A stretch of 64,000 nt of DNA from the NCBI GenBank assembly GCA_002839765.1, contig PGYR01000010.1:1-64000 (forward strand), read 5' to 3'. The notes under the pieces were generated by a model. The model ran no database searches, was not told where the DNA came from, and saw nothing but the letters and a program-made list of their open reading frames with translations. This document shows positions 36,728-47,177 of this stretch, piece after piece (position 1 is the stretch's first letter; every line of letters starts with the position of its first letter). The translations under genes and the position numbers were made by a program. Origin of the DNA: Ignavibacteriae bacterium HGW-Ignavibacteriae-4 (GTDB lineage: Bacteria > Bacteroidota > Ignavibacteria > Kapaibacteriales > UBA2268).

Positions 36728-37930
36728 TTATATTCTAAAATCTAAAGCTCTATTCAACTTAGGATCACCAATAGGAATATGATTTTTCTTATTCGCAGCT
36801 AAATAGTAGAATACTAATATTATGCCTGCTGAAAGAGAAATAAAACCTAATTCTATCCAACCAAATACAGGACCTTCTGTTCCACTCATTCTATTATAAG
36901 TAGGCATTACCAACCAATACATATCATATATATGTGCACCAATTATCCAAAATGAAGCAAGTTTCAATCTACTCGGTTTCATCTTTGAATTTCTATTTAA
37001 TAACAAACCAAAAGGAATTATAAATTTAATAAAAATTAGTGCAATAGATAAATATTCCCATCCATCTTTCATTCTTGGTAAAAACCAAAATGTTTCTTCA
37101 GGAACGTTAGCATACCAAATAAGCATATATTGCGAGAAAGCCATATACATCCAGAATGCAGTGAAAGCAAACATCAAACCACCCATACTGTAGTAATGGT
37201 TACCATTTATTTCTTTTAATAGGTTACCATTGCTTTTTAAACTAAGTGTAAGCAATGTAAGTACAGCCATAGCAGTAGCAAAAGTACCGGCAAAATAGTA
37301 AACACCAAATATTGTAGAGAACCAATGTGGTTCTAAACTCATAGCATAATCAATTGCAACCATTGTAATACTGATAGCAAATATTGGCATAAATGCCGCA
37401 GAAATCAATGCATTAATCTTCGTAGTCTTATTACTTTTAGTAGTATCTTGTTTTGTTGAGTTTCTTAAATAAGTGAATAGAAAGAAAGTCATTACTAAAA
37501 ATATACCTATAGAACGTGCATAAAAGAATTCTGTATTCAAATATGGTGATTTCTGATATAGAATAGGGTCATTCATTACTACATGAGTATGAGTCCACTC
37601 GAAAATATCATGCATATTTAATAATATTGGTAAAGCAAGTAAAGGAGTAGCTAAAAATATAAAACCTTGATGCTCAGCAATTCTTCTGAATGGAACACTC
37701 CATACAGCTCCGGCAATATGTTCTAGAGCAACTAAAAATATTGCCCCCATACCAACACTTACTATAAGTAGCAATGATATTATATTATTAAATGAAGCTC
37801 TAATTGGATCTAATTCGTATGCAAAAAAGGCTGCAACAATACCAATTACTAGTAACGGTAATCCAAATGTAAGGATACTTTTAGGTAAATCTTTTCTAGT
37901 ATAATTTATTTGAGTTTCGTGGTTGCTCAT
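36728..37930 (-). CDS. actF: Alternative complex III subunit ActF
   Basis: A 400-residue quinol:cytochrome c oxidoreductase membrane subunit with about ten helices. It is related to ActC/NrfD but of the ActF type: EHIAGAVWSVPFRRIAE near 70, SLEPHWFSTIFGVYYFAG near 195 and AFSQYMLIWYANVPEE near 262. ACIII oxidises menaquinol and reduces cytochrome c. ATG 37930 overlaps the actDE stop as ATGA, with a GAGGAGG ribosome-binding site seven bases upstream, so the two are strongly coupled. Confidence 0.93.
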   Translation of the reverse strand: MSNHETQINYTRKDLPKSILTFGLPLLVIGIVAAFFAYELDPIRASFNNIISLLLIVSVGMGAIFLVALEHIAGAVWSVPFRRIAEHQGFIFLATPLLALPILLNMHDIFEWTHTHVVMNDPILYQKSPYLNTEFFYARSIGIFLVMTFFLFTYLRNSTKQDTTKSNKTTKINALISAAFMPIFAISITMVAIDYAMSLEPHWFSTIFGVYYFAGTFATAMAVLTLLTLSLKSNGNLLKEINGNHYYSMGGLMFAFTAFWMYMAFSQYMLIWYANVPEETFWFLPRMKDGWEYLSIALIFIKFIIPFGLLLNRNSKMKPSRLKLASFWIIGAHIYDMYWLVMPTYNRMSGTEGPVFGWIELGFISLSAGIILVFYYLAANKKNHIPIGDPKLNRALDFRI

Positions 37931-39060
37931 TGCATATCCTCCTCTTTTGCGTCTAAAGCTCTTTGCAATGTTCTAACATAATTTACTATTGCCCATCTTT
38001 CTTTTCTTGTAACTGTTTTCTTGTAACCAGGCATTACGTTTTGTCCTTCAGTGATAACGTGATAAATTCTTCCATCAGTCCAAGATAATAATTTGTCTGA
38101 ATGTAATGTTGGACCATTAGGGAACTGACCTCGAAGTCTAGAATCACCCATAGCTAAATCACCATGACAAGGACTACAAAATGTAAGAAACTTTCTTTTT
38201 CCAAGTGCAATATTTTCTTCATCAGCAACAAAAGGGTTAACTAGATTATCTGAAGCACCGTCTGGATCACCAACATAAAGGTATGGCATAAAGCCTCTTG
38301 CTACGGTACCTTCTACTGGAACTCTCGAACTAATTCCATTTTTGAAAAAATCAGAATGATCCTGAGCCGTAACTTTATGTTGCAATAACATCCAATCAAA
38401 TGGTGGAAGATATAATGCTTTATTCATGTGTAAGTAAACACTTATTGACGTGAACCCAGCGATTAAAAACATTCCAATCACAAATTTTGAGTCTAAAATT
38501 CTATGTTTAGTATTAACTTCCTCTTCATCAAAATATATTTCATCAATTTGATAAGCTCCAATTGAAGAAAGAAATGCTTTCACTCCTTCTATATCAAACT
38601 TTGGATCGATAGCTTCTATATTAACACCGAATCTATCAGAAGAAACCGCTTTCATATATCCACTGTCATGAATAGGATGAGCATTATTTGGAAATTTGAA
38701 ATAGAAAATTAACATTACAGCTACTGTTAATACAGCACCCGTTAAAACTGTAATCTCAAACATAATAGGTACAAAAGCTGGTAATGGAAATAATGGCTTA
38801 CCTCCAATTACTTGAGGATAATCAATATTATATACCCAGTACATAAAGAATAACATTAGTGACATACAAGTCAAACCAATAGCTATTGTATAGTAACCCA
38901 TTTTTGATGGTTTCAATCTCATCGCACCATCAAGTCCGTGGACTGGATAAGGTGTATTTACATCATATTTTTCGTACCCAGCATCAGCTACTTTAGCTGC
39001 TGCATGCATAATTTCGTCTGGCGTTTTAAATAGCGCAGCTACTGAATATAATTTATTCAT
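37927..39060 (-). CDS. ActD-ActE fusion of alternative complex III
   Basis: A 377-residue protein joining two ACIII subunits. Residues 1 to about 185 are ActD (DUF3341: [32 protein letters not shown], helices near 55-77 and 98-121). After a third helix (about 193-212), residues 235-365 are ActE-like: [20 protein letters not shown], then CSPCH at 295-299 and likely axial Met343 in NVMPGY, and [12 protein letters not shown]. ActE is normally a separate lipoprotein cytochrome; here the helix replaces its lipid anchor. ATG 39075 is possible, but ATG 39060 has a perfect GGAGGTGA site. Confidence 0.88.
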   Translation of the reverse strand: MNKLYSVAALFKTPDEIMHAAAKVADAGYEKYDVNTPYPVHGLDGAMRLKPSKMGYYTIAIGLTCMSLMLFFMYWVYNIDYPQVIGGKPLFPLPAFVPIMFEITVLTGAVLTVAVMLIFYFKFPNNAHPIHDSGYMKAVSSDRFGVNIEAIDPKFDIEGVKAFLSSIGAYQIDEIYFDEEEVNTKHRILDSKFVIGMFLIAGFTSISVYLHMNKALYLPPFDWMLLQHKVTAQDHSDFFKNGISSRVPVEGTVARGFMPYLYVGDPDGASDNLVNPFVADEENIALGKRKFLTFCSPCHGDLAMGDSRLRGQFPNGPTLHSDKLLSWTDGRIYHVITEGQNVMPGYKKTVTRKERWAIVNYVRTLQRALDAKEEDMQ

Positions 39061-40435
39061 GGTCTTCACCTCCATGATGAGATGGTTGTGCTCCTTCTGA
39101 AACTGCTTTTATTTCGGCAATTGCTATAGAAGGTAAGAATCTTGTGAATAGTAATGTCAAAGTAAAGAACAATCCAAAACTTCCTATTAATATTGCAAAG
39201 TCAGTAATTGTAGGTCTATAATATGCCCAACTTGAAGGTAAGAAGTCTCTAGATAGTGATGTAACAACAATCACAAATCTTTCAAACCACATACCCACGT
39301 TTACGAATATTGCTATTATAAACATTGGTACTATACTAGTTCTAATTTTCCTAATCCAGAATAACTGTGGAATGAATACGTTACAACTAAACATAGTCCA
39401 ATAAGCCCAAGAATAAGGACCAAATGCTCTATTGACAAATGTAAAGTATTCTGGTTGACTTCCTGAGTACCATGCTATGAAGAATTCCATAGAATAAGCG
39501 TAACCAACCATAGTTCCAGTTAACAATATAATCTTGTTCATCGTCTCTAGTGTTTTAATCGGAATCAAATCATCCATATCAAACACTTTTCTAATTACAA
39601 TCAATGAGTTCTGAACCATCGCAAATCCTGAGAAAATCGCACCTGCAACAAAGTAAGGTGGGAAGATTGTTGTATGCCACCCAGGAAGGATAGATACAGC
39701 AAAGTCAAAAGATACAATAGTGTGAACAGATAGTACAAGTGGAGTTGCAAGACCAGCAAGTATCAAATAAGTCATTTCATAATGTTGCCAATGTCTATTT
39801 GAAAATCTCCAACCTAAACTAAATATAGAATAAATTACTTTTTTTATTCTTCCAGTTGCTCTGTCTCTAAGTACCGCGAAATCAGGTATTAGACCTACAT
39901 ACCAAAAGACTAATGATACTGTAAAGTATGTAGAGACAGCAAACACGTCCCAAAGTAATGGCGAATTAAAATTCACCCACAAACCGTGCTGATTAGGATA
40001 AGGAAGCAAATAAACGGCTGCTACCCATGGACGACCTGTATGTATAATTGGAAATATTAATGCGGTAATTACGGCAAAAATGGTCATTGCTTCCGCAAAA
40101 CGAGCAATTCCGTTTCTCCATCTTTGTCTCAAAAGGAATAAGATTGCAGAAATCAATGTTCCAGCATGTCCAATACCTACCCAAAATACGAAGTTTACAA
40201 TAGGCATTGCCCAACCTACAGGATTATTATTACCCCATAGACCAGTACCATAATAAAATGATAATGCAATCCCAATTGCTCCTATCAATAGCATAGTGGA
40301 TGTGATTCCAATTGCTATGAAAAATTTCATATTTGGTATTCTATCTAAAGGGGCGATGATTAAATCATCTATCTCTTTGAGAGACCTATTCCCTTTGACA
40401 TTTACTTCATTTTTTGTATAATCAATGGTGCTCAC
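39053..40435 (-). CDS. actC: Alternative complex III subunit ActC (NrfD-like)
   Basis: A 460-residue NrfD/PsrC-like membrane protein with about ten helices, thought to form the quinol-binding module with ActB. Typical blocks are [17 protein letters not shown] near 40, [20 protein letters not shown] near 82, and [23 protein letters not shown] near 340. The last residues are His/Glu-rich. The start is GTG 40435, with GGGAG six bases upstream; it overlaps actB by 14 bp and actDE by 8 bp. Confidence 0.94.
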   Translation of the reverse strand: MSTIDYTKNEVNVKGNRSLKEIDDLIIAPLDRIPNMKFFIAIGITSTMLLIGAIGIALSFYYGTGLWGNNNPVGWAMPIVNFVFWVGIGHAGTLISAILFLLRQRWRNGIARFAEAMTIFAVITALIFPIIHTGRPWVAAVYLLPYPNQHGLWVNFNSPLLWDVFAVSTYFTVSLVFWYVGLIPDFAVLRDRATGRIKKVIYSIFSLGWRFSNRHWQHYEMTYLILAGLATPLVLSVHTIVSFDFAVSILPGWHTTIFPPYFVAGAIFSGFAMVQNSLIVIRKVFDMDDLIPIKTLETMNKIILLTGTMVGYAYSMEFFIAWYSGSQPEYFTFVNRAFGPYSWAYWTMFSCNVFIPQLFWIRKIRTSIVPMFIIAIFVNVGMWFERFVIVVTSLSRDFLPSSWAYYRPTITDFAILIGSFGLFFTLTLLFTRFLPSIAIAEIKAVSEGAQPSHHGGEDHE

Positions 40436-43400
40436 TCTTCACTCCCAATGAATCTGAATTCCGTAATTTTGCTAAATATGTTACATTCGGTTTAACATTT
40501 AAGTAATCTAATACATGGTAACCAAGATTGTGTTCTCTCATCATAGCTACTCTTGAATCTTTGTCATTTGCATTTCCAAATTCAATAGCATTAGCTGGAC
40601 AAGCATCTTGACACGCTGTTGTTACATCAGATCCTTTTAATGTTCTTCCATCTTCTTTTGCATTTTGTCTTGCTTGTGATATTCTTTGTACACAGAAAGT
40701 ACATTTTTCCATAACCCCTCTTGCACGTATAGTAACTTCTGGGTTCATCATTATCTTAGTTGATTCTGTTTTGTAATGACCGTTTGCAAGATTATCCCTA
40801 AAGTCAAAGAAATTAAATCTTCTTACTTTGTAAGGACAGTTGTTACCACAATAACGAGTACCAACACAACGGTTGTAAACCATTTGGTTAAGTCCGTCTT
40901 TACTGTGAGTAGTTGCAACTACTGGACAAACGTTCTCACAAGGAGCATTATCACAATGTTGGCAAAGCATAGGTTGATTACTCATGATAGGGTCTTCAGG
41001 TGAACCCTCAAAGTATCTATCAATTCTAATCCAACCCATTTCACGACCAACGCCAACTTCTTCTTTACCTACAACAGGTATATTATTTTCTACGTAACAA
41101 GCAATACTACAAGCGTTACAACCGATACATTTATTCATATCGATTGACATAGCCCATTTCATATTGTTGTATTCAAAATCTTTAGTTATACTAAATACAT
41201 CGTGTTCATGTTCTTTTAATATTTTCGGATTTTTAATATAATTAGCAACTGTTGTCTCTTGGATGATGCTTCTAGCACGAGCGAATGTCTCGCCACCACC
41301 AGTAACTTCACCTTCAGCATTCTTTCTGACTTCAGTTATTAAGAACTCGTCATCTAAAGCATGGTGCTCTTGAGTTGCAACTAATTCATATTTATTACCA
41401 GTTGGTTTTACAGTAGCTCCAGTATAAATCCATTTTGATAAGCCTTTGCTTGTCATAAATGGAGTTACATCGAATCCAACTCCGTTTCCAATTGCTCCAC
41501 TATTTGTTCTGCCATAACCCAAATCAACAGCAATAACTTTCTCAGCCATACCTGGTTGGATTAATACAGGCAAATCAATTGCTTTACCATTAAGTGCAAC
41601 TTCAATCATATCACCAATTTCTACATTCAATTCTTTTGCTGTAGCTGGTGATATCATAGCACAATTATCCCAAGTGATTTTAGTTATTGGGTGAGCAGAT
41701 TCTTGTAAGAATCCATTACCCGCATATCTACCATCTCTGATAAAATAATTTTCTTGTAGGATTACGCTATAATTAGATTTGTTAGTTGGTTTGATTCCAG
41801 ATACTGAACTTGAGTTTACTTCTGTTGAAACAATAGATGTTTCGTTGAAAGTAGTAACTCCGTCATGTAAAGTAGCAAACCAAAATTCTTTGAAAGGAAC
41901 AGATCTATTTAATGATGGGTAAATATTTGTTTCCCAATTACTTTGTAGATATTTGTGATAAATATCCTCAGAATAATTCTCTCCACCATTCATCCAATTA
42001 AGTAATATTGCTTCTCTTTGTCTAGTATCGTATAGAGGTGCTATAACCGGTTGTTGAGTTGAGATAACACCAGTTCTTATTTTAGCATCTCCCCATGATT
42101 CTATATCATGATTGATACCAAGAACATAATTACTATTATTTGAAGTTTCATTTTCAAATTCAGATAATGAAACAACTGTTTTTACTTTCTTTAAATTATC
42201 AGCTGTAAAATGGTATGGTAGATGATAAGTTGGGTTAATATCAATATTAATCAATACACCTACATTACCAGATTTTACATTATTAGCTAATGTAGCTATT
42301 TCGTCATCAGACGATAAACTTACAGCATTAAAGTTAGACTCGCTTTTTCTGTAAAGCTCACTTGCACCAATCAAATCGTTTAAGTAATTGATTGCAACAT
42401 GTAAATCTACAGGTAATTGTTTACCACCAATTACGATTGCTTTACCTCGATTGCTTTCCAAATCACTAAGTAATTTAGATGCAGCTTCGTGTTTCCATTT
42501 ATTTTCTTTTGCTAATGACTCTAGTGATTTGAAACCAGACATAGTTGGTTTACCTTGCTTAGATGCAAAGTGATTAACTAATGATGCAACAACATCTAAG
42601 TAGTTTTCTGGAGTTAGTCGAAGTCTATAATCAGAATTAGAGCCAGTTAAAGTATAAGATCCTTCAACTTGGTAGAACCTGCTATAACTAGTAGGATTTT
42701 CAAAATCTCTGTTTGTAGTAAATTGTCTTATGTTTTCATTAACATTGCCATCAGTACCTAAGAAGTCTGAATCGATTGACAAAATAACAGCGGCTTTATC
42801 CAAATCTATTAGAGGGTAATTATTTCCACCAGTTGATTTCTTCCATGCTATTTGCTTATTATTATCGTTGAATAATTCGTAACTATATACCTTAGTCGTT
42901 GGGTATTTTACTTTAAAATCTTCAATCAATTTAGCATAAGTTGGAGAAACAATTTTCCCAGTAAAAATTGCAATTTCTTTTCCAGAGCTAGAAGCAGAGT
43001 TAAGAGATTGAATAATCTCTTTATCGATAACTTTCCAATCCGAATCAACAAGCTTTGAACCTTGAATTTTTCTAGGTCTTTGTAATCGTCCAGGGTCATA
43101 CATATCTAATATTCTGGCAATACCATTAGCATCTAATTTACCTTTTGAAATCGGATGTTGAGGATTACCTTCTATTAGTATAGGTCTGCCTTCTCTTGCC
43201 TTTACTAAAATCCCTTGTCCAGAACCATCGCTAGTAAGTGTAGAAGCATAGAAATTAGCTATACCTGGTATTACTTCTTCTGGTTTAACTGCGTAGGGTA
43301 CTATCTCACCTTTATCTCGGTAATCGGTACAAGCAGCCATAACCATAGCTGATGAAGCAGACATAAGAGCCATGAACTTTCTTCTAGATACTTTTGATTT

Positions 43401-43577
43401 CGACCCAATGTCGAAATTCTCAGCACCTTCAGCAAATTCATTTGCTTTTACTTTTAATTGATTATCAGTGCTAGTATTGTTATACTCATCTAAGCTTCTC
43501 CAGTGTGAGGGCTTCGATTCGGACTTAACAACTGGTAAATCAATTTGATTTTTATTTTTATCCACTGAGTTATTCAT
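40422..43577 (-). CDS. actB: Alternative complex III subunit ActB (fused molybdopterin-like and Fe-S protein)
   Basis: A 1051-residue periplasmic subunit. An internal twin-arginine signal [21 protein letters not shown] (Arg65-Arg66, possible lipid-anchored Cys83) follows about 60 cytosolic residues, the Tat-variant arrangement of this family. Residues about 90-790 are a molybdopterin-oxidoreductase-like domain; the ferredoxin domain (about 800-1040) has four cysteine clusters starting [35 protein letters not shown] and CTFCVQR...CQDAC. B1 and B2 are fused, as in most ACIII. ATG 43577. Confidence 0.95.
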   Translation of the reverse strand: MNNSVDKNKNQIDLPVVKSESKPSHWRSLDEYNNTSTDNQLKVKANEFAEGAENFDIGSKSKVSRRKFMALMSASSAMVMAACTDYRDKGEIVPYAVKPEEVIPGIANFYASTLTSDGSGQGILVKAREGRPILIEGNPQHPISKGKLDANGIARILDMYDPGRLQRPRKIQGSKLVDSDWKVIDKEIIQSLNSASSSGKEIAIFTGKIVSPTYAKLIEDFKVKYPTTKVYSYELFNDNNKQIAWKKSTGGNNYPLIDLDKAAVILSIDSDFLGTDGNVNENIRQFTTNRDFENPTSYSRFYQVEGSYTLTGSNSDYRLRLTPENYLDVVASLVNHFASKQGKPTMSGFKSLESLAKENKWKHEAASKLLSDLESNRGKAIVIGGKQLPVDLHVAINYLNDLIGASELYRKSESNFNAVSLSSDDEIATLANNVKSGNVGVLINIDINPTYHLPYHFTADNLKKVKTVVSLSEFENETSNNSNYVLGINHDIESWGDAKIRTGVISTQQPVIAPLYDTRQREAILLNWMNGGENYSEDIYHKYLQSNWETNIYPSLNRSVPFKEFWFATLHDGVTTFNETSIVSTEVNSSSVSGIKPTNKSNYSVILQENYFIRDGRYAGNGFLQESAHPITKITWDNCAMISPATAKELNVEIGDMIEVALNGKAIDLPVLIQPGMAEKVIAVDLGYGRTNSGAIGNGVGFDVTPFMTSKGLSKWIYTGATVKPTGNKYELVATQEHHALDDEFLITEVRKNAEGEVTGGGETFARARSIIQETTVANYIKNPKILKEHEHDVFSITKDFEYNNMKWAMSIDMNKCIGCNACSIACYVENNIPVVGKEEVGVGREMGWIRIDRYFEGSPEDPIMSNQPMLCQHCDNAPCENVCPVVATTHSKDGLNQMVYNRCVGTRYCGNNCPYKVRRFNFFDFRDNLANGHYKTESTKIMMNPEVTIRARGVMEKCTFCVQRISQARQNAKEDGRTLKGSDVTTACQDACPANAIEFGNANDKDSRVAMMREHNLGYHVLDYLNVKPNVTYLAKLRNSDSLGVKSEHH

Positions 43578-43582
43578 TTAGC

Positions 43583-43768
43583 TTAACCCTTTTTTGTTCT
43601 TTTAACAGATTGTGGGTGAATTTTTACTTCTAATTTAGAGTTATCTTTGTATGTATTATCAGCGATAACATTGGCAATCATATTCTTAGGCGATGCCAAT
43701 GAAGTAAGAGTGACGCCAACGGCACCAGCACCAAACAACTTAAAGAATTTTCTTTTATTTGTATTCAT
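43583..43768 (-). CDS. Small protein with Tat-signal-like N-terminus between actA and actB
   Basis: A 61-residue protein, positively charged overall. MNTNKRKFFKLFGAGAVGVTLTSLASP resembles a twin-arginine signal with a Lys-Arg pair (K-R-K-F-F-K) in place of Arg-Arg. A short polar tail of about 30 residues ends in HPQSVKRTKKG. The frame is open to TTG 43780, but ATG 43768 has a TTTGGA site about 10 nt upstream. It fits between actA (14 bp gap) and actB (5 bp gap). It recalls the small Tat-target proteins encoded beside formate dehydrogenase genes. Function unknown; an assembly role is a guess. Confidence 0.65.
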   Translation of the reverse strand: MNTNKRKFFKLFGAGAVGVTLTSLASPKNMIANVIADNTYKDNSKLEVKIHPQSVKRTKKG

Positions 43769-43782
43769 GATTTTTTCCAAAA

Positions 43783-44355
43783 TTATCTATGACAAGAACT
43801 ACAATCTTCAGGACCTTTTTTCACTTTATCAGCCAAGTAAGGCATTTTCTCATGTGGAGCTCTATGGCAACTCAAACAATTTGCCATATTGAAAGCATGA
43901 ACTTGCTCTATTTTATCCATAGATGCAACATCACCATGGCAAGAAGCACATTCAATATCAGCATTTATATGAGCACTATGATTGAAATAAGCATATTCCG
44001 GCACTTGGTGAACCCTCTTCCAAGGAATAGCTTCACCAGATTCGTAGTATTTTGTTAATTTCTTGATTTCAGGCTTGTCAGTTCTCGCCATAGTATGACA
44101 GTTCATACAAGTACTGGCTTGAGGAACAACCGCGTGACGCGATTTTTCTACACCAACGTGGCAATATTGACAATCAATCGCCATTTCCCCTGCATGTAGT
44201 TTATGCGAGAAGTTAATTGGCTGATCAGGTTTGTACCCAACACCATCTCGTTCAGAACGAGATACGTAGAATGTGATTGCGTACGAGATAAGAATTACCA
44301 TTATAGTTATTGGTAATCTGACTCTTAGTCCGTAGTCCAGAACTGATTTTTTCAC
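43783..44355 (-). CDS. actA: Alternative complex III subunit ActA, pentahaem cytochrome c
   Basis: A 190-residue periplasmic cytochrome with one N-terminal helix (about 13-30) and five haem-binding motifs: CQYCH (62-66), CMNCH (83-87), CASCH (136-140), CLSCH (160-164) and CSSCH (185-189). The five-haem count and first position in the cluster define ActA. GTG 44355 has AGGA five bases upstream. The 237-bp AT-rich gap behind it probably holds the operon promoter. TAGATTTG on the minus strand at 44588-44595 fits the -7 box but lacks a -33 partner. Confidence 0.95.
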   Translation of the reverse strand: MKKSVLDYGLRVRLPITIMVILISYAITFYVSRSERDGVGYKPDQPINFSHKLHAGEMAIDCQYCHVGVEKSRHAVVPQASTCMNCHTMARTDKPEIKKLTKYYESGEAIPWKRVHQVPEYAYFNHSAHINADIECASCHGDVASMDKIEQVHAFNMANCLSCHRAPHEKMPYLADKVKKGPEDCSSCHR

Positions 44356-44592
44356 GTTATTCCTAATGACTATTAAAAATAATTCTGCGCTGTAGCGTCT
44401 ATTATCTAATAAACTTTTTCTGACAGCGTTTTTATAACAACTGTAAAATTAAAATAATATATTTGAATATAAAATCTTTTATCTAAAATTATTCATTTTA
44501 CTAAATAAGACACAAGCTAACCTATTTACGGACATAATTGTATTATATAAAGATAAGCCGTATTCATAGTAATTAAATAATTTTCAACAAAT

Positions 44593-45975
44593 CTATAAAT
44601 ATTCTTGTAAAATAGTTTCAAACTCATCAAATAACTCTCTTGTTCGTAATTCAGTGTTACTTTCAGCTATTATTCTGACTATTGGCTCTGTATTGGAACC
44701 TCTGATATGAACCCAATCATCATTGTTGAGTACTATACGAATTCCGTCTTCAGTATTTATATTCATACCCCTATACTTTTCTATTAACTTATCTATTACT
44801 AATTTAGGGTTTCTACTTACTTCTACCTTACCTTTTATAATAAAAACGATTGGTAGAGAGTTCGATAATTCACTAATACTATTTTTTGTTTTTGAAACTA
44901 AATCTAACAAAAGTACAATACCAACTAAAGAATCTCTTCCATAGTGTATATGAGGAAGTATCACTCCCCCACTTCCTTCGCCACCAATTATTGACTTATT
45001 AACTTTCATTTTGTCAACTACATTTATCTCACCAACTGCTGATCTTTCAACTGTTGCATTATATTGTAAAGCTATTTTCTCAATCATACCACTTGTACTA
45101 AGATTTACAGATATGACTTTCTCATAATTATCAGATTTAAAATTTTGATTTTCTAAAACAGATTTCACTGCAATTGCAATTGTCTTCTCTTCACCTATTG
45201 GAAGACCGTTTTCATCTATTATGACAAGTCGATCAGCATCTGGATCAACAGCTATTCCTAGATTTGCATTATTGTCTATAACAGACTGGGATAATATAAC
45301 TAAGTTCTCTGTGATTGGCTCCGGAGTATGAGGAAACACTCCACTATTGTCAGTAAATAACTCGACTACATCGCATCCCAGCTCTCTTAGCAATCTTGGA
45401 ACAAAGATTGAACCTGAGGCATTTACAGCATCTACAACAACTTTGTATTTTTTTGATAGAAAATATTCTTTTATTGCTGAAATATCAAAATAACCAGAGT
45501 TCACAATGGAATCTATGTGCAATTGTACAGAATCTATTTTATCTATTTTAGATTTGTTATTTGGATTTTCAGAATAATCTATATCATCTACATCAAAAAG
45601 TATCCAAAATTTTTCATTTTCTTCTTTGTCTAGAAAAACTCCTTCCCGATTTAAGAATTTTAAGCCATTCCACATTTCTGGGTTATGGGATGCTGTAATT
45701 GATATTCCACCCACAGCATCAGTTTTTTCAGTTAATAACTGTACGGTTGGTGTAGGACAGATATCTAAGTATTTGACATTTCGACCGCAAGCAATAATTG
45801 TAGAACAAACCAAATCAGCTATCCATCTACCCGAAGGTCTGCCGTCTCTACCTACTACAATATTACCTTCAGGAAGTGTATTGCAATAAGCTGCAACGTA
45901 TTTAGTCAGTATATCGGGTCTTAGTCCATCATTCAATGTTGCTCTGATTCCAGAAATCGATCTTATAATTGGCAT
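44593..45975 (-). CDS. glmM: Phosphoglucosamine mutase (alpha-D-phosphohexomutase family)
   Basis: GlmM turns glucosamine-6-phosphate into glucosamine-1-phosphate for UDP-GlcNAc, feeding peptidoglycan and LPS. The 460-residue protein has the phosphoserine loop ISITASHNPEMWNG (Ser96), the metal loop DPDADRLVIID near 235, the sugar loop GGEGSGGVILPHIHYGRDS near 333 and RGSNTEPIVRII near 430. The N-terminus MPIIRSISGIRATL is of the Bacteroidota GlmM type; phosphomannomutase activity cannot be excluded. ATG 45975, divergent from the next gene by 68 bp. Confidence 0.88.
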   Translation of the reverse strand: MPIIRSISGIRATLNDGLRPDILTKYVAAYCNTLPEGNIVVGRDGRPSGRWIADLVCSTIIACGRNVKYLDICPTPTVQLLTEKTDAVGGISITASHNPEMWNGLKFLNREGVFLDKEENEKFWILFDVDDIDYSENPNNKSKIDKIDSVQLHIDSIVNSGYFDISAIKEYFLSKKYKVVVDAVNASGSIFVPRLLRELGCDVVELFTDNSGVFPHTPEPITENLVILSQSVIDNNANLGIAVDPDADRLVIIDENGLPIGEEKTIAIAVKSVLENQNFKSDNYEKVISVNLSTSGMIEKIALQYNATVERSAVGEINVVDKMKVNKSIIGGEGSGGVILPHIHYGRDSLVGIVLLLDLVSKTKNSISELSNSLPIVFIIKGKVEVSRNPKLVIDKLIEKYRGMNINTEDGIRIVLNNDDWVHIRGSNTEPIVRIIAESNTELRTRELFDEFETILQEYL

Positions 45976-46007
45976 TTGATTATTTCAATTATTATTTATA
46001 AATTACT

Positions 46008-46038
46008 CAAAGTTAACACTTACAAATCAAAGTAAAAA
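46008..46038 (-). promoter_or_regulatory. Possible promoter of glmM
   Basis: On the minus strand TTTT (46035-46038), 19 nt, then TAACTTTG (46008-46015) fits the -7 consensus fully and the -33 box in three of four bases, about 32 bp upstream of the start codon. Confidence 0.45.
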
Positions 46039-46043
46039 AAGAT

Positions 46044-46481
46044 ATGAGAAAATTAATAGACAACCCTATTTTAATATTAGTAATTAGAACTTTCATAGGA
46101 ATTTTATTTATATTCTTTGGAGTTGCAAAAATAGCTGATCCATCACAATTCGCTAATGAAATCGGTAATTATACGATGACTCCAGACTTAATTACTCATC
46201 TAATGGCTTTGATTTTACCTTGGGCTGAGATGATAGTCGGTGTTCTATTATTATTCGGTATCTACCAGAATGAAAATGGACTATTAGCTACACTGATGCT
46301 CATTATGTTTACTTTTGGAGTGATCTACGCTTTTGCAAGTGGATTAGATATCAATTGTGGTTGCTCTGGTGGGAATGCTCAACAAAAAGTTGGTTGGTTG
46401 AAAATAGCAGAGAATGTGGGATTAATAATTCTTACATCCTTAATAACTATAACTAATTCTAAGAAATTCATACTAAAGTAA
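46044..46481 (+). CDS. MauE/DoxX-family membrane protein
   Basis: A 145-residue inner-membrane protein with four helices, of the DoxX/MauE superfamily. IRTFIGILFIFFGVAKIADPSQFANEIGNY near 12-42 is the family's first-helix signature. INCGCSGG near 107 gives paired cysteines, as in MauE-type redox-linked members. Members are linked to quinone or disulfide redox chemistry, but the role here is unknown. ATG 46044; nine bases before the comF-like gene, so probably co-transcribed. Confidence 0.75.
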   Translation: MRKLIDNPILILVIRTFIGILFIFFGVAKIADPSQFANEIGNYTMTPDLITHLMALILPWAEMIVGVLLLFGIYQNENGLLATLMLIMFTFGVIYAFASGLDINCGCSGGNAQQKVGWLKIAENVGLIILTSLITITNSKKFILK

Positions 46482-46490
46482 AGGGCTTCA

Positions 46491-47177
46491 ATGTCAAGTA
46501 TATTGGATAATTTTCTGAATATGATTAATCCTGATGAATGCTTGATATCAGGAGAGATACTGCCTGAAGTAAGAGAGTACAGATATATTAGCTCCGATAG
46601 ACTATTAGAACTATCTCCTCCCCCACATCCACTGACCATCAGAGATAGATTACTTTCAGAATATAATGCTGACGAGTTGGCTATTAGTAAAATAATTTCA
46701 TTATTTAAGATTAATGAAAATGATAATGTTTTAAATCCTATCCACAAATTTAAATATATGGGTATAACTCAGATTGGAATCGAATTTGGTACTATCCTTT
46801 CTAAATTGATTGATCCGAATGAGTATGATTTGATAATCCCTATACCTATACACCATGCTAGGAAGAGAGAAAGGGGGTTCAATCAATCAGAGATAATGGG
46901 ACAAAGTATTAGTGATAAAACATCCATTCCTTTATGTTTAAGTTCACTTATAAGATCAAAATACACTTATTCGCAAGCTAAACTTAATAGAGAAGAACGT
47001 AAGTTTAATCTATCAGAAAAGTTCAAAGTTTTAGACAAGGATATTATTTTTAACAAACGGTTATTACTTATAGATGATGTCTTAACTACTGGCACAACAG
47101 CAAACCATTGTGCCGAGATATTATTAAAAGCAGGAGCTAGAAGAGTAGATCTAGCCGTTATAGCTGTCTCTTATTGA
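46491..47177 (+). CDS. ComF-family phosphoribosyltransferase-like protein
   Basis: A 228-residue protein of the ComF/GntX family, linked to DNA uptake or amidophosphoribosyl transfer. The PRPP loop LLLIDDVLTTGTTANHCAEIL near 188 and RKRERGFNQSEIMGQ near 123 are diagnostic. The N-terminal zinc-ribbon cysteines of many ComF proteins are mostly missing: only one Cys is seen in the first 100 residues. ATG 46491. Its stop overlaps the convergent lipoprotein gene by seven bases. Confidence 0.88.
   Translation: MSSILDNFLNMINPDECLISGEILPEVREYRYISSDRLLELSPPPHPLTIRDRLLSEYNADELAISKIISLFKINENDNVLNPIHKFKYMGITQIGIEFGTILSKLIDPNEYDLIIPIPIHHARKRERGFNQSEIMGQSISDKTSIPLCLSSLIRSKYTYSQAKLNREERKFNLSEKFKVLDKDIIFNKRLLLIDDVLTTGTTANHCAEILLKAGARRVDLAVIAVSY

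Noticed and set aside
29256-44355. The respiratory cluster as a wholly new system
   Set aside because: Its core is the known ACIII plus haem-copper oxidase supercomplex; only the fusion, the small protein and the extra cytochromes are unusual.
44356-44592. Search for an RNA gene or tRNA upstream of actA
   Set aside because: The 237-bp gap is AT-rich with no cloverleaf or conserved arms; only a weak -7-like box is seen.
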